Positions 41,349 through 49,769 of a DNA stretch of 64,000 nucleotides are shown here, piece after piece. Source of the stretch: [Pseudomonas] carboxydohydrogena (GTDB taxonomy: Bacteria; Pseudomonadota; Alphaproteobacteria; Rhizobiales; Xanthobacteraceae). Position 1 is the stretch's first letter. Every line of letters starts with the position of its first letter. Where the stretch lies: positions 62,001 to 126,000 of the forward strand of contig NZ_CP113162.1 of NCBI RefSeq assembly GCF_029030725.1, in the 5' to 3' direction. The notes under the pieces were generated by a model. The model was not told the DNA's origin. It made no database searches and saw only the letters and a list, made by a program, of their open reading frames with translations. The position numbers and the translations under genes were made by a program.

Positions 41349-41512
41349 CGGCGAAACAGCTTCACAAGAATTGCGCACCGAAAACGGCGGCAATGGACGC
41401 GAAGACGATCCTAGCGGATTCAGTTCGTTCGCTCATCACCCTATCCACGCCCACCGTGGCATCCACAAATCATCACGCCAAACAGGAGAATATCAATGTA
41501 TTACGTCGATAA
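41345..41512 (+). CDS. Possible 55-aa ORF between cusA and cusF
   Basis: A frame starting MTAKQLHKNCAPKTAAMDAK with its ATG overlapping the cusA stop as ATGA, and running 17 bp into cusF. It has no signal or known motif. It could be a small coupled protein or a chance frame bridging the gap. Confidence 0.25.
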   Translation: MTAKQLHKNCAPKTAAMDAKTILADSVRSLITLSTPTVASTNHHAKQENINVLRR

Positions 41513-41906
41513 CCATCGCCGGACCCAACGTGCCGGAGTTCTTGCTGCCACGCTGCTCGGTGCCGCATTGACGCTGCAGGCAGGCGCCACTTTCGCTCAG
41601 GGAGGCGCGGGCATGTCCGACATCAATGGCATGAAGAACATGAAGAAGATGGCGCCGATGAGCGACGCGAAGGAGGTAAGGAGCGCGACCGCCTCCGGCA
41701 CGGTCACGGCGCTGAACGCCGCGGATCACAAAATCACCTTCGATCACGGCCCAATTCCGGCTATCGACTGGCCCGCCATGAAGATGGAGTTCGCTGTTGC
41801 ACCGTCGGTCGATCTCGCGAAGGTGAAGACCGGAGACAAGGTGAATTTCACCCTGAGCGGCTCCGGTGGCACCTATACCGTCCAGTCGATCACACCGACG
41901 CCCTGA
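41496..41906 (+). CDS. cusF: Periplasmic copper chaperone CusF
   Basis: A 136-aa exported protein with a signal peptide (LAATLLGAALTLQAGATFAQ) and a Met-rich linker (GMKNMKKMAPM). The OB-fold CusF domain follows, with the Cu(I) site in full: H84, W92, M95 and M97 (DHGPIPAIDWPAMKMEF), the same spacing as E. coli H36/W44/M47/M49. It delivers Cu(I) to CusCBA. AGGAGA precedes the ATG. Confidence 0.94.
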   Translation: MYYVDNHRRTQRAGVLAATLLGAALTLQAGATFAQGGAGMSDINGMKNMKKMAPMSDAKEVRSATASGTVTALNAADHKITFDHGPIPAIDWPAMKMEFAVAPSVDLAKVKTGDKVNFTLSGSGGTYTVQSITPTP

Positions 41907-42047
41907 CGCATGCGGCAGGCAGGATCGGATCGCAAGGCATCCTAACCGCACTCCGATCAGGTCAGGGCATCCGGTGCCGCTTACAAACTCCTCTGAAATT
42001 TGAGCGGCTTGCCCTGAGGAACATTTGAGCAGTCCAACGGCGGTTAA

Positions 42048-42521
42048 TCAACCGACGGGACGCAAGCCTTCGAATTCCATGTAGGCACGTCGACCATCCG
42101 GCCCGAACAGAACAACGACATATCGTTCGGGCTTGCCGCCCTCCATGCCGGGAGAACCCACTGGCATTCCCGGAACCGCCACGCCGGTGGCAACGGGGCG
42201 CTCCTTCAGCATCCGTTGAATGGCCGCGGCCGGAACATGTCCCTCGATGACATATCCGCCCGCTTCGGCTGTATGGCATGCGGACAGATCGGTCGGGACG
42301 CCCAAACGCTTCCGGATGACCCGGAGATCGGTGTCTTCTACAACCGCGACGCCGAATCCCGCAGCTTCCAAATGCCTCACCCATCCCGAGCAGCAGCCGC
42401 AATTCGGATCCTTGTGAACACGAATGACAGTGGTCTGTGCAGCCACAGAAACCGTCGGAGCGATCAATGCCGCCGCGACAAGTCCGAGCGCGCTCCGTCG
42501 CGATACGTCACCTGTATTCAT
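42048..42521 (-). CDS. DUF411 copper-binding protein, Tat-exported
   Basis: A 157-aa protein with a twin-arginine signal (SRRSALGLVAAALIAPTVSVAA). The DUF411 core holds the CGCC motif in HKDPNCGCCSGWVRHLEAAGF, the LSACHTAEAGGYVIEGHVPA segment with a second Cys/His, and GVAVPGMPVGSPGME. DUF411 proteins accompany copper resistance genes and probably bind Cu. GGAGG lies 7 bp before the ATG at 42521; longer frames are rejected for lack of such a site. Confidence 0.87.
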   Translation of the reverse strand: MNTGDVSRRSALGLVAAALIAPTVSVAAQTTVIRVHKDPNCGCCSGWVRHLEAAGFGVAVVEDTDLRVIRKRLGVPTDLSACHTAEAGGYVIEGHVPAAAIQRMLKERPVATGVAVPGMPVGSPGMEGGKPERYVVVLFGPDGRRAYMEFEGLRPVG

Positions 42522-42583
42522 CTTGATCCTCCCTTTAAGTTCATTTCCTTCATCTTCGATCATCTCTTTGCGTGAAGCCATTA

Positions 42584-43522
42584 TCACTGCCCGACGGCCG
42601 GCTGCATAGTTCCGAGGATGCTTACCGCCAAGAGAACCGCGCATCCCAAAAACTGCTCACCGAGCACGTGACGGCGCAGCCTTGTGGACCACATGGCCAA
42701 TTCACCTGCCGTATCCGTTCGAAGCTTGCTCATCGACGGCACGAGCCAGAACCGATTCGCAACCGCGAGCGCGAGCATTCCGACAAACAGCACAAGCTTT
42801 CCAAGGAGGATTTGGCCATAGGCAGTGTCCAGTAATCCGGAAAACGATCCAACCAAGAACCAACTGTTGACGAGACCCGACCCGATCAATGTGGCGACCG
42901 CGGCATAACCCATTCCGGAAAATCGCGTCAAAATGCAATTTAAGTCCTCCGACCTCACATTCACGTCTCTTATTTTGGAGCGATGCAGGATCACCGCAAG
43001 CGGAATGAGCCCTCCGAGCCAAGTCCCGGCGGCGAGAAGATGTGCGGCGTCGGCAACAACGTGAATGATGCCAAGCCGCCCTTCCTCGATCTGGGCGTGC
43101 CCCGTCCCGGCCAGCGATGCCAAAAGAACCGCGGTTAGGAGCGACATCATCCAATTATAATGATGCGCCGCTACCTTCGAACGGAGACCTGATGCCGCGA
43201 CGCCAATCGTGAGCACCGCAAGAAGCATACGTAGCGCCCAGACATGACCGAAACTCATGTCGTGGACGATCGTCCAGAGCGTTTCTGCATCAGCGAGATC
43301 GCGCATGCTCCCGCTCATGTTCGCGGCAGCAAATGTGAACCAGCAAAGACCGCTCAACAGTGCAGCAATGGCGGTCCACAAGAGCCATTTGTGCCGCCAG
43401 CGGCCTAAGACTTCCGGTTCGGCTCCCGAGTATGCGTACAGCGGAAAAAACGATAGCCCCGCAAGGGCCGTCGTCGCCAGATAATGCAGAAGCCGCGCGA
43501 TAATAAGCCCGACCTCAATCAT
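42584..43522 (-). CDS. copD: Copper resistance membrane protein CopD
   Basis: A 312-aa protein with eight predicted membrane helices. It carries the CopD-type His-containing segments (ARLLHYLATTALAGLSFFPLYAY, DAAHLLAAGTWLGGLIPLAVIL, LGKLVLFVGMLALAVANRFWLVP). It is thought to move copper across or to the inner membrane with CopC. Its ATG overlaps the copC stop (ATGA). Confidence 0.9.
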   Translation of the reverse strand: MIEVGLIIARLLHYLATTALAGLSFFPLYAYSGAEPEVLGRWRHKWLLWTAIAALLSGLCWFTFAAANMSGSMRDLADAETLWTIVHDMSFGHVWALRMLLAVLTIGVAASGLRSKVAAHHYNWMMSLLTAVLLASLAGTGHAQIEEGRLGIIHVVADAAHLLAAGTWLGGLIPLAVILHRSKIRDVNVRSEDLNCILTRFSGMGYAAVATLIGSGLVNSWFLVGSFSGLLDTAYGQILLGKLVLFVGMLALAVANRFWLVPSMSKLRTDTAGELAMWSTRLRRHVLGEQFLGCAVLLAVSILGTMQPAVGQ

Positions 43523-43887
43523 CAGCGGGTCACGCTGAACGAATAGGTCCCCTTGACGCGATGGGTATCGTCCGAGACGGCGTGCCAATCGACCCTGTAC
43601 TCGCCAGAAGGCAATGCCTCTTTCACCGGCACAATCAATCGCTTCTTGTCGGCGGGATCGACGGCCGGCTTCCCGACCGTGATCGTTCGGCCCGCCTTGT
43701 CCTTGATCTCAATTCCGGAAAATTGCGGGATGACGGTTTCGTTGAAGGTGATCTTGATCTGCTTGGGTGCAGTCGTCGCTGCTCCTGCGGCAGGTTCAGA
43801 CGTCTCGAGTTGTGGATGAGCGAGGGCTGCTCCGCTTGAAAAGATTGCTGCGATCAATGCAATGGTAGCCGTTGAAGTCTTCGACAT
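43522..43887 (-). CDS. copC: Periplasmic copper-binding protein CopC
   Basis: A 121-aa exported protein. After a signal peptide (ATIALIAAIFSSGAALA) the mature chain begins with the ligand histidine (HPQLETSEPAAG). The C-terminal strand DWHAVSDDTHRVKGTYSFSV holds the other Cu(II) ligands. There is no Met-rich Cu(I) loop, so this is the Cu(II)-only type. The ATG at 43887 gives a proper signal peptide; an ATG at 43920 overlapping the upstream stop is the alternative. Confidence 0.92.
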   Translation of the reverse strand: MSKTSTATIALIAAIFSSGAALAHPQLETSEPAAGAATTAPKQIKITFNETVIPQFSGIEIKDKAGRTITVGKPAVDPADKKRLIVPVKEALPSGEYRVDWHAVSDDTHRVKGTYSFSVTR

Positions 43888-43916
43888 TTGTTTTCCTGTT
43901 GCGGTGAAGCGGAGGC

Positions 43917-45785
43917 TCATTTCACGTCGAGAACGAGCATCAGGCCTCCGCCGCCGTGCTGCTCGACATTGTTGTTAGCCGTGTGATGCGGAATGTGGCA
44001 GTGCACCAGCCATTTGCCGGGCTTGCGGGCGGTCCAGATCACATCGTATCGCTGGCCTGGGCCGACGTTGACGGTGTCCGCTTGATAACGCGCGCTTTCG
44101 TTCAACGTCACACCATCGACCGCAACGACCTCGAACGGACCGCCGTGGACGTGCATGGGATGAATGAAGTTATTGTTGGTGCCGATGAACCGCAGCTTGA
44201 TGGTTTGCCCGACCTTCATTGCAATCGTGTCGGTCGAAGGATAGGCCTTGCCATTAATGGTGAAGTAGTTCGGCATCGCTCCTTCCATCGACATGGCGGG
44301 ATAGGTGAGCCATTCGCGTTTCAGCCATTCCTGCAACTGGATCGTGTAATCCAGATCGGCTTTCACTTCAGCCGATGGATCCTTGGGCGCAATCAGCAAT
44401 GCGCCATAGAGCCCGAGCGCCTGCTGCCGGTCCGGGTGGTCGTGGCTGTGGTAAAAATATGTGCCGCTTTGCCCGACCGTGAATTCGTAGGTGTAGGAAC
44501 CACCTGGAGGCACCGGATCCTGAGTGATCTTCGCCGGTCCATCCATTTCGTTTGGCACGATCAGGCCGTGCCAATGCACGGTCGTGGATTCCGGGAGATT
44601 GTTGTGGAAGTTGATTCGGACGTGATCGCCCTCGGTCATCTGTAACCGGGGCCCCGGCACCTGATGATTGTAGGCGTAGGCATCGACCGCGACGTCGGGA
44701 AGGATGTTCCAGCGGATGACGGAAGCTTCCAGCTCAAACACTTTGACGCCATTCTCGATCCGCGGTTGCAGCACCTGGTCGCCCTTTGCGTCGAGCGGAG
44801 CAATATAAGTAACCTGTCGCGGCTTCACAGCGGCCATGTCCTTCATGGCCTCGCCGGGTAGATCGAACGTGTTGATCATACCTGGCGGCATGATGGAGGC
44901 ATCGACGTCGCGGGCGCTGAGACCGAGGTTCACGGAAAAGCCGGGAATGACCATTCCGGATATCAGGAGAAATCCCGTCACGCCGGCGAGCGCCACCAAC
45001 TGCGGAGTGGTTGCGTCGCCGGCCATCTGATGGCCGCTGCCGTGAGCCATCCTAGAATGGGCCATCTTGTCCATGGCCGGCTTCTTTGCGTGGTCATCGT
45101 GGGCTTTTGCGTCATCATTGGAGCGAACGGTCATCAGGCCGTGCTTGACCTTCTTCTTCACCATCCAGACGTTGAATGGATAGGCGGTCGAGAATCCGAC
45201 CATGACGCCGATCGACATCACACCCCAGAAGACCAGTTCAAGCGGATCCATGGCGCGCATGTCGCGGCCCATCATCAACAAGCTCATCGTCGGCGCCATT
45301 CCCGCCATCATAGCATTCATGCTGATGAATTCGGGCATGAAGCTCTTGCGCACGTTTTCCCAGTAGGTGCCGCCCATCATCTTTTTCATGAAAAGCGACT
45401 GGAAGATGAAAAGCCCGAACGAAAACCCGGCGATATATTCGACGATCAGGTCGATCCACATCGGCAGTCCGAGCGACGCCGTCACGACCGCCGCGAGAAT
45501 AATCCCGGTGGCGTCGCCAGCGACACAATGGATGGTGCTTCCGATTCCCTGCTTCCAAAGAGGCGCGGTGAACCGTTCATGTTCACCGGGACGCGGCTCC
45601 TTGTCCGCCAGTACGTAGAGCAGCAGACCGAATGGCCCCATGTAGAGAGTGACGAGGATGAAGCCCCACTTCATCACCGTCGGTTCCGGGTTGCCGTTGA
45701 ACTGGTCGAACGCAACGTACGCCGTGGAAGCGGCTGCGAGGATGAACCAGACGATCAAGAAGTAGTCATATGGAAGAGCAATCAT
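43917..45785 (-). CDS. DUF4396-like membrane domain fused to a multicopper oxidase
   Basis: A 622-aa two-part protein. Residues 1 to about 230 form a multi-helix membrane domain resembling DUF4396 (HCVAGDATGIILAAVV, FMPEFISMNAMMAGMAPTMSLLM, VGFSTAYPFNVWMVKKKVKHGL). A His/Met-rich linker (AHDDHAKKPAMDKMAHSRM) and another helix follow. The rest is a multicopper oxidase with all four His motifs: VHWHG (about 402), FYHSHDH, HPMHVHG and VHCHIPHH (about 592). The position of the usual type-1 axial ligand is Asn. GAGGAGG lies before the ATG. Probably a membrane-tethered periplasmic Cu(I) oxidase. Confidence 0.85.
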   Translation of the reverse strand: MIALPYDYFLIVWFILAAASTAYVAFDQFNGNPEPTVMKWGFILVTLYMGPFGLLLYVLADKEPRPGEHERFTAPLWKQGIGSTIHCVAGDATGIILAAVVTASLGLPMWIDLIVEYIAGFSFGLFIFQSLFMKKMMGGTYWENVRKSFMPEFISMNAMMAGMAPTMSLLMMGRDMRAMDPLELVFWGVMSIGVMVGFSTAYPFNVWMVKKKVKHGLMTVRSNDDAKAHDDHAKKPAMDKMAHSRMAHGSGHQMAGDATTPQLVALAGVTGFLLISGMVIPGFSVNLGLSARDVDASIMPPGMINTFDLPGEAMKDMAAVKPRQVTYIAPLDAKGDQVLQPRIENGVKVFELEASVIRWNILPDVAVDAYAYNHQVPGPRLQMTEGDHVRINFHNNLPESTTVHWHGLIVPNEMDGPAKITQDPVPPGGSYTYEFTVGQSGTYFYHSHDHPDRQQALGLYGALLIAPKDPSAEVKADLDYTIQLQEWLKREWLTYPAMSMEGAMPNYFTINGKAYPSTDTIAMKVGQTIKLRFIGTNNNFIHPMHVHGGPFEVVAVDGVTLNESARYQADTVNVGPGQRYDVIWTARKPGKWLVHCHIPHHTANNNVEQHGGGGLMLVLDVK

Positions 45786-45936
45786 GGAGACCTCCTCGTT
45801 CAACCCAATCGCTGGCATATGTGGACCATCGACCGCAGGTCTGTTCCCGGTGCTTTTTAGACGCCCTAGCTATCTCATTGTTCTTTCCAAGAAGGCCGCC
45901 CACGTCGCAAAACGCGATGACCGGTGGGTGCATCAT

Positions 45937-47139
45937 TCATTCTCCCTTTTCCGGCTGATTGCGTTGCGTGACCGGAGCGTTGGGAGAACGCGCGTCAAGA
46001 GTTCGGGACCACGTCCGATAGAGCGCGACGGCCGTCATCAGAAGAATTCCACCAACGCTCACTCCAATTTGGGTAAGCAGGCGGTCCGAATACATCTCCA
46101 AAATGAAATGCCCGACGAACGACAGGAAAATCCCCGTGCAGAACACTTCTAACGATCTCTGCCCGCACACGATGGCCGGGCGAGCCAGTTTTGAATCGAG
46201 ACCTTTCCAGTTTCGTGGAACGAGGTGAACCACGATCACGGCAAGGGCTAAAAAATGTAGGATCCTATAGGGCGCGAGATTGGTTTTCTCACTGAGAACA
46301 TTGAACATAGGCGACAACGCCGATAGCCCAAGGCGAGCGCCGACCGTCACGATGAATGCGAAAACCACGAAAGCCACGCTCGCGGTCAGGATCATTCGGG
46401 AGCGAGCCAACGCCTGTGCCCGGGAGGCGCCTCCCAATGCCGCCCAAGCGCCCATCGTGAACAGAAGCTGCCATGTGAACGGATTAAAGTACCAGCCGCC
46501 GGAAGGATGCGCAGGGAAATTCCAGCCGAAATGACGCGCCAGCACATAGACCAAAATTGCCGCAGCCAGCGCCGCGTCCGGAGCTCGCATCATCAGCATC
46601 AGCAACGGTGCAAATCCAGCCATCAGCACGATGTACAAAGGCAGGACGTCCAGGTTGAGCGGCTTGAACCTGAGAAGGAGTCCCTGCGTAAGTGTCGCCA
46701 CTGGTTGCTCGATCAATCCGGCTACGTTGAATTCGTCCAGAAGGTGGGAATGTCCGTAGTCTTGCGCGACATACCCAATGGCGGCGGCGTAGAACACGAA
46801 CAACAGGACATGCGCCACATAAAGTTGCCAAACGCGGCGGACCAGCAGGGCCGTCCCCGCGAGGTATCCCTGCGCGGCCATCCTGCGTGCGTAGATGAAC
46901 GCGGCGGTGTAACCGGAAATGAACACGAAAACGTCCGCCGCATCGCTGAAGCCGTAGTTTCGCGTGGTTATCCAGGCAACCAAGTTGTTCGGAATGTGAT
47001 CCAGGAAGATCGCCCAGTTAGCCAATCCACGGAACAGATCCAGCCGGAGGTCACGCTTGGCGGGTGAACTTTCTCGCTCCTTTGTGATCGCTCTCTCCGT
47101 CGGCATCGATATGGGCGCACCGGGCATGACGAGGCTCAT
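45937..47139 (-). CDS. OpgC-like membrane acyltransferase
   Basis: A 400-aa polytopic protein of the OpgC (DUF1624/acyltransferase-3-like) type. It has RDLRLDLFRGLANWAIFLDHIPNNLVAWITTRNYGFSDAADVFVFISGYTAAFIYARRM and about ten helices. OpgC transfers succinyl groups to osmoregulated periplasmic glucans. The gene sits inside the copper cluster, so it may alter periplasmic glucan charge under metal stress, which is inference. I start at the ATG at 47139 (GGAAGGG site); 47196 is an alternative. Confidence 0.82.
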   Translation of the reverse strand: MSLVMPGAPISMPTERAITKERESSPAKRDLRLDLFRGLANWAIFLDHIPNNLVAWITTRNYGFSDAADVFVFISGYTAAFIYARRMAAQGYLAGTALLVRRVWQLYVAHVLLFVFYAAAIGYVAQDYGHSHLLDEFNVAGLIEQPVATLTQGLLLRFKPLNLDVLPLYIVLMAGFAPLLMLMMRAPDAALAAAILVYVLARHFGWNFPAHPSGGWYFNPFTWQLLFTMGAWAALGGASRAQALARSRMILTASVAFVVFAFIVTVGARLGLSALSPMFNVLSEKTNLAPYRILHFLALAVIVVHLVPRNWKGLDSKLARPAIVCGQRSLEVFCTGIFLSFVGHFILEMYSDRLLTQIGVSVGGILLMTAVALYRTWSRTLDARSPNAPVTQRNQPEKGE

Positions 47140-47262
47140 CGCGGCCCTTCCGGTCCAGTGTAATTTCGTTCTGTTTCCAACGCCGTCGCTCTCCATGCGA
47201 ACTTCTACTCCGCCGTATCCGACGCCGCCGACGTGAGATCGACGGCGTCGAACTGCCGGGTG

Positions 47263-47568
47263 CTATTTCTGCTTCTCGATCTTGGTGACGGTGATGCCCG
47301 CCGTTGCTCGTTCAGCCTGGAATTGCACTTTGTCGCCGACCTTGACCTGTTTCAGCATCGCTGGGTCCTGGACGCGGAACACCATTGTCATGCCGTCCTC
47401 GTCCATATCGAGGTTCTTGATCGGCCCGTGCTTCATGGTGATCTTGCCCGCGGACTCGTCGATCTTTTTGACTTCACCCTTCACCATGTCCGCCTGCGCC
47501 AATGCAGCGGAGGACGACAAGGCGAAAGCGAACGCGGCAATTCCCGCTATGATGTTACGTGTTTTCAT
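47263..47568 (-). CDS. CusF-like periplasmic copper-binding protein, Trp-less variant
   Basis: A 101-aa exported protein with a signal peptide (IIAGIAAFAFALSSSAALAQ) and a CusF-type OB fold. The site reads KHGPIKNLDMDEDGMTMVFRV. The His and the two Met (MTM) are kept, but the Trp position is Met and two residues are inserted. It probably still binds Cu(I), by a different ligand set. GAGGAG lies before the ATG. Confidence 0.86.
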   Translation of the reverse strand: MKTRNIIAGIAAFAFALSSSAALAQADMVKGEVKKIDESAGKITMKHGPIKNLDMDEDGMTMVFRVQDPAMLKQVKVGDKVQFQAERATAGITVTKIEKQK

Positions 47569-47858
47569 TTTTTACTCCTCTTCAGTTACTGCACCTTCCC
47601 TTGGAAGGTCTTCTTTCACGCCGCCCGCGGTGTATCCTGTTGTGCGCGTCGCGGAGGATGAACAGTTCCGACGACCACGCGCTCGGTCACGTTTAGGCAG
47701 CAGTGAATTTTCGGACGGCAAGTAGATCGCCTCGCTTGTTCACGAGTTTTTTTGAATGCCGATGAAATGGACTCCCGACAGAATATGGCTCGATCGTTCG
47801 CTCCGTTGCCCGGAGCCATAAATTTCCGTTGGTCTTCCCTGCATGGCAATCATGCGGG
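47569..47858. other. Gap between the CusF-like and cupredoxin genes
   Basis: A 290-bp stretch with no convincing gene. A 77-codon minus-strand frame (47616-47849) has no signal sequence or recognisable family. An A/T-run at 47744-47755 might belong to a promoter for the genes downstream. Confidence 0.35.
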
Positions 47859-48341
47859 TTACTTGACGACAACCGTGCCGATCATTCCCGCCTCGCGGTG
47901 ACCTGGAATCAGGCAAGAGTATTCAAACGTGCCACTCTTCGTGAATTTCCAGACGATCTCGCCGGTCTTCTTCGGCGCCAGGCGCTTGCCGTTCGGATCA
48001 TCATGCTCCATGTCGGGATTTTTCTTCATCGACTCGGCATGCTTGAGATTTTCGGCCGTGGTCGCGAGAATGAACTCGTGGTCGAATTCGCCGTTGTTGC
48101 GCAGCATGAACTTGATCTGCTCGCCTTTTTTGACCTCGATCTTGTTCGGCGTGAACGTCATCTTGCCATCGGCTTTGCCCATCGTCACTTGAACGATCCG
48201 TGCTGGTTTATTCGCCTCGCCCGGCTCACCAGCCGAAAACGTGTCGTCCTGATGTCCGGCAGGCCCTGCCCCGGCCCATGCCGGCGCCGCCAAGATCAGT
48301 GTTGCAAATAATGCGACGCCAGTTCGATGCAGTTCTTTCAT
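47859..48341 (-). CDS. Periplasmic cupredoxin (blue copper protein)
   Basis: A 160-aa exported protein (signal GVALFATLILAAPAWAGA). It has a plastocyanin-like domain. Type-1 copper ligands are all visible: His in GEFDHEFILA, then Cys, His and Met in YSCLIPGHREAGM. It can carry electrons or copper between the oxidases and other periplasmic proteins. It belongs to the same strand cluster as the two multicopper oxidases. Confidence 0.9.
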   Translation of the reverse strand: MKELHRTGVALFATLILAAPAWAGAGPAGHQDDTFSAGEPGEANKPARIVQVTMGKADGKMTFTPNKIEVKKGEQIKFMLRNNGEFDHEFILATTAENLKHAESMKKNPDMEHDDPNGKRLAPKKTGEIVWKFTKSGTFEYSCLIPGHREAGMIGTVVVK

Positions 48342-48387
48342 GTCGCGTCTCCTTCGTTCGGTGAAACATTCGGTCTGAACGTCGCAC

Positions 48388-49758
48388 TCACATCCCCTTC
48401 ATCTTCATGCCTTTCATGCCTTTCATCTTTGCAGCGCCCGCATCGTCTTTGCCGTTCTGCGGTCGGACCGGCTCCGCGGCCGGAGCATCGACTTCATATG
48501 CGACGGTGCCAGGCGGGTTCTTGTAGGGCCCGGGATCGCTGTAATCGTCGCGGGCCATGCCTTCGCGGATCTTCATCACCGTGAACATCCCGCCCATCTC
48601 GATCGGCCCGAATTGTCCCGAGCCCGTCATCATCGGCAGCGTGTTGTCCGGCGCAGGCATTTCCATCTCGCCCATCGCCATGCCCGTCGATCCCATCACC
48701 ATGGCGTCTGGCGCCAGCTTGCCGACCGCTTTCGCCAGATCCTTCTTCGAGACGCCGATCATGTTGCGCATGTCGTGGCCCATGGCGTTCATGGTGTGGT
48801 GCGACTTGTGGCAATGCAGTGCCCAGTCCCCCGGGTTGTCGGCCAACACATCGAACGCCCGAACCGCACCGACCGGAACGTCCGTCGTGGTCTCCGGCCT
48901 CTGAGCGCTTTCCGGAATCCAGCCGCCGTCGGTGCAGGTCACTGCAAAGTGGTGTCCATGCAGGTGAATCGGATGGTTGGTCATGGTGAGATTGCCGATC
49001 CGGACCCGTACCCTGTCGCCGAGCCGCACCGGCAGCGGATCGATGCCCGGAAACACGCGGCTGTTGAACGTCCACATGTTGAAGTTGGTCATCTCGTTGA
49101 CCTTCGGCAGATAGGTCCCGGGGTCGATGTCGTAGGTGCTCATGATGAAGACGAAGTCGCGATCGACCGGACGGAACGACGGATCGCGCGGGTGCACAAT
49201 GACCATGCCCATCATGCCCATTGCCATCTGCACCATTTCGTCGGAGTGCGGGTGGTACATGAACGTCCCACTGTTCTTCATCTCGAACTCGTAGACGAAG
49301 GTCTTGCCGGGCTTGATATGCGGCTGATTGAGACCACCGACGCCGTCCATGCCGTTCGGCACGATCATGCCGTGCCAATGCACGGTCGTATGCTCGGGCA
49401 GCTTGTTGGTGACGAAGATGCGGACCTTGTCGCCTTCGACGGCCTCGATCGTCGGGCCCGGCGCCTGGCCATTGTAACCCCACAGATACGCCTTCATACC
49501 GTCGGCGAACTCTCGCACCACGGGCTCCGCGACGAGATGGAATTCCTTCCAGTCGCCATTCATCCGCCAGGGCAGTGACCAGCCGTTGAGGGTCACGACC
49601 GGGCGGTAATCCGGACCGCTGGTGGGATGCAGCGGCGGCTGCATCGTCACCTTGTCCATGATCGGCGCTTCCGGAATGTTCGCCGCCTGCACGCGACCGC
49701 TGACGGCGCTCGCGCCGACCAGCGCGGCCGTTCCCAAAAATCCTCTTCGCGATAGCAT
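48388..49758 (-). CDS. Multicopper oxidase, CopA-like, Tat-exported
   Basis: A 456-aa enzyme with a twin-arginine signal (MLSRRGFLGTAALVGASAVSGRVQA). Copper motifs in order: VHWHGMIVPNGMDG, MYHPHSDE, HPIHLHGHHF, and ALHCHKSHHTMNAM with Met as the type-1 axial ligand. The middle of HPHSD deviates from HSH. Met-rich loops (MGSTGMAMGEMEM) and a C-terminal MKGMKGMKMKGM repeat suggest Cu(I) binding. I choose the ATG at 49758 (GGAGA 6 bp upstream); an in-frame ATG at 49770 overlaps the cusC stop. Confidence 0.9.
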   Translation of the reverse strand: MLSRRGFLGTAALVGASAVSGRVQAANIPEAPIMDKVTMQPPLHPTSGPDYRPVVTLNGWSLPWRMNGDWKEFHLVAEPVVREFADGMKAYLWGYNGQAPGPTIEAVEGDKVRIFVTNKLPEHTTVHWHGMIVPNGMDGVGGLNQPHIKPGKTFVYEFEMKNSGTFMYHPHSDEMVQMAMGMMGMVIVHPRDPSFRPVDRDFVFIMSTYDIDPGTYLPKVNEMTNFNMWTFNSRVFPGIDPLPVRLGDRVRVRIGNLTMTNHPIHLHGHHFAVTCTDGGWIPESAQRPETTTDVPVGAVRAFDVLADNPGDWALHCHKSHHTMNAMGHDMRNMIGVSKKDLAKAVGKLAPDAMVMGSTGMAMGEMEMPAPDNTLPMMTGSGQFGPIEMGGMFTVMKIREGMARDDYSDPGPYKNPPGTVAYEVDAPAAEPVRPQNGKDDAGAAKMKGMKGMKMKGM

Positions 49759-49769
49759 GTTGGTCTCCA

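Noticed and set aside
45030-45860. 276-codon + strand frame opposite the fused oxidase
   Set aside because: His-rich only because it mirrors the real gene. No start signal or family.
47616-47849. 77-codon minus-strand frame between the CusF-like and cupredoxin genes
   Set aside because: No signal sequence, membrane segment or recognised family, although neighbouring genes encode exported proteins.
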